Positions 63,467 through 64,000 of a stretch of 64,000 nt of DNA are shown here, in pieces. A program made the translations under genes and the position numbers. The notes below the pieces were generated by a model. It was not told the DNA's origin and did no database searches. It worked only from the letters and a program-made list of their open reading frames with translations. Where the stretch lies: assembly GCF_900996245.1 (NCBI RefSeq), contig NZ_CAAJGK010000045.1, positions 62,001 to 126,000 of the forward strand, written 5' to 3'. Numbering within the stretch: the first letter of the stretch is position 1; every line of letters starts with the position of its first letter. This DNA is from Paraburkholderia sp. BCC1886 (lineage in GTDB: Bacteria; Pseudomonadota; Gammaproteobacteria; Burkholderiales; Burkholderiaceae).

Positions 63467-64000
63467 ATGACAGCGTCAGTCAAGATCTTCCACAACGTCG
63501 TGTGGTCGCGCCATAAAGGCGTGGTGTTTTCCGCGTTGCATAACATTTCCGCGTCGGGCGCGATTCGCTACTCGATGGTGCAGATTGCCGATACCGAGCA
63601 CGATCGGGTCGGCTTCTCCGATGTCGATTATTCGTTCCACCGCTACCCGATGCAAAAGCTCTTCGACGGCTGCTACGAAGACGTGCCGACCACCACGCTG
63701 ATCGCGCGGCTCACGTGGGAAGTGCTGCGTGCCAAAGCCGACCTGATCGTGCTGCCGGGTTATCACCGGCCGGAATACTGGGCGATGCTGGCGGCGTGCA
63801 TCGTCACCGGCAAACGGCGCGCGGTGTTCTGCGACTCGACCGCGCGCGACCGGCCGAAGAAGCTGCTCACGTCGATTCCGAAGCGGGTGTTCTTCTCGCT
63901 GTGCGACGGCTACTTCGGTTTCGGCGAGCGCAGCCGCGAATATCTGATGTCGCTCGGCGCCAAGCGCGAAAAGATTTTCGTCCCCTGTCAGGCTGCCGCG
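63467..64000 (+). CDS. Glycosyltransferase, partial (runs off the right edge)
   Basis: 178 codons from the ATG at 63467, preceded by GAGGAG about 10 bases upstream. It reads MTASVKIFHNVVWSRHKGVV then ... RAKADLIVLPGYHRPEYWAML, RAVFCDSTARDRPK and FGERSREYLMSLGAKREKIFVP. This last stretch is the GT4-type middle region (sGxxsrxyl..lGv...ki.v). The rest, including any catalytic E-x7-E, lies beyond the window. The gene is third after fcl in the EPS operon and presumably adds a sugar to the lipid-linked repeat unit. Confidence 0.85.
   Translation, partial: MTASVKIFHNVVWSRHKGVVFSALHNISASGAIRYSMVQIADTEHDRVGFSDVDYSFHRYPMQKLFDGCYEDVPTTTLIARLTWEVLRAKADLIVLPGYHRPEYWAMLAACIVTGKRRAVFCDSTARDRPKKLLTSIPKRVFFSLCDGYFGFGERSREYLMSLGAKREKIFVPCQAAA

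Overview
This is a 64 kb piece of a GC-rich chromosome from a Burkholderiales bacterium, most likely Paraburkholderia or Burkholderia. The assignment rests on gene order and protein features read here: tolA-tolR-tolQ-ybgC next to glyA-nrdR and a minor-pilin operon, a glutaryl-CoA dehydrogenase divergent from an IclR regulator, hmgA-fahA, xdhABC, and a Wza/Wzc exopolysaccharide locus. No rRNA, tRNA, CRISPR, transposase, integrase or phage module was seen. Both window edges cut genes: tolA on the left and a glycosyltransferase on the right.

Layout. 0-5.4 kb: envelope-integrity genes tolA(partial)/tolR/tolQ/ybgC and an SDR dehydrogenase on the minus strand, then glyA-nrdR on the plus strand. 5.7-8.6 kb: five type IV minor pilin genes (fimT, pilV, pilW, pilX, pilE), mostly joined by ATGA stop/start overlaps. 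8.6-10 kb: three small membrane or ribosome-associated-type proteins (DUF3318, YqjE, DUF883). 10.3-14.1 kb: 1-Cys peroxiredoxin, gcdH, an IclR regulator and a degenerate EAL protein. 14.3-18.4 kb: an aromatic-acid-type MFS importer followed by hmgA and fahA, which take homogentisate towards fumarate and acetoacetate.

18.5-22.4 kb holds the most unusual unit. It is a four-gene minus-strand operon of a serine-acetyltransferase-like protein, a stand-alone AlaX-type tRNA-editing protein, an MFS exporter-like protein and a fold-type-II PLP enzyme of the O-acetylserine sulfhydrylase/lyase type. The last three genes are linked by 4-bp stop/start overlaps. The set has the parts expected for making, exporting and tolerating a serine-derived, beta-substituted alanine. 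That function is an inference. Next come a second MFS exporter, a chromosomal plasmid-fertility-inhibition-like protein with a ParB/Srx-like motif, and a D-lactate-dehydrogenase-type enzyme.

26-32.6 kb is an amino-acid module: two tandem AspT-type antiporters, aspartate 4-decarboxylase and a class V aminotransferase (Asp to Ala, then possibly Ala plus glyoxylate to pyruvate plus Gly). An atypical-codon MFS gene and a palindromic intergenic element follow. 34.5-39.1 kb is xdhA-xdhB-xdhC, with an XdhC lacking the usual N-terminal domain. 39-46 kb is mixed: LysR, a DsbA-fold isomerase-like protein, a membrane-anchored TAXI protein, a BON lipoprotein-like secreted protein, TauE, LysE and small proteins.

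46.4-64 kb is an exopolysaccharide region. Minus-strand or flanking genes encode a GT4 glycosyltransferase, an exported PIG-L/ricin/FG-GAP protein, GDP-mannose mannosyl hydrolase, a 48-residue membrane protein and an exported clan GH-A-like glycosidase. A long regulatory region containing a 20-bp palindrome follows. The plus-strand operon runs from a GATase/AraC regulator to manC, a WcaJ/WbaP-type initiating transferase, wza, wzc, gmd, fcl and a further glycosyltransferase. The gene set predicts a GDP-fucose-containing polymer made by the Wzx/Wzy-type route.
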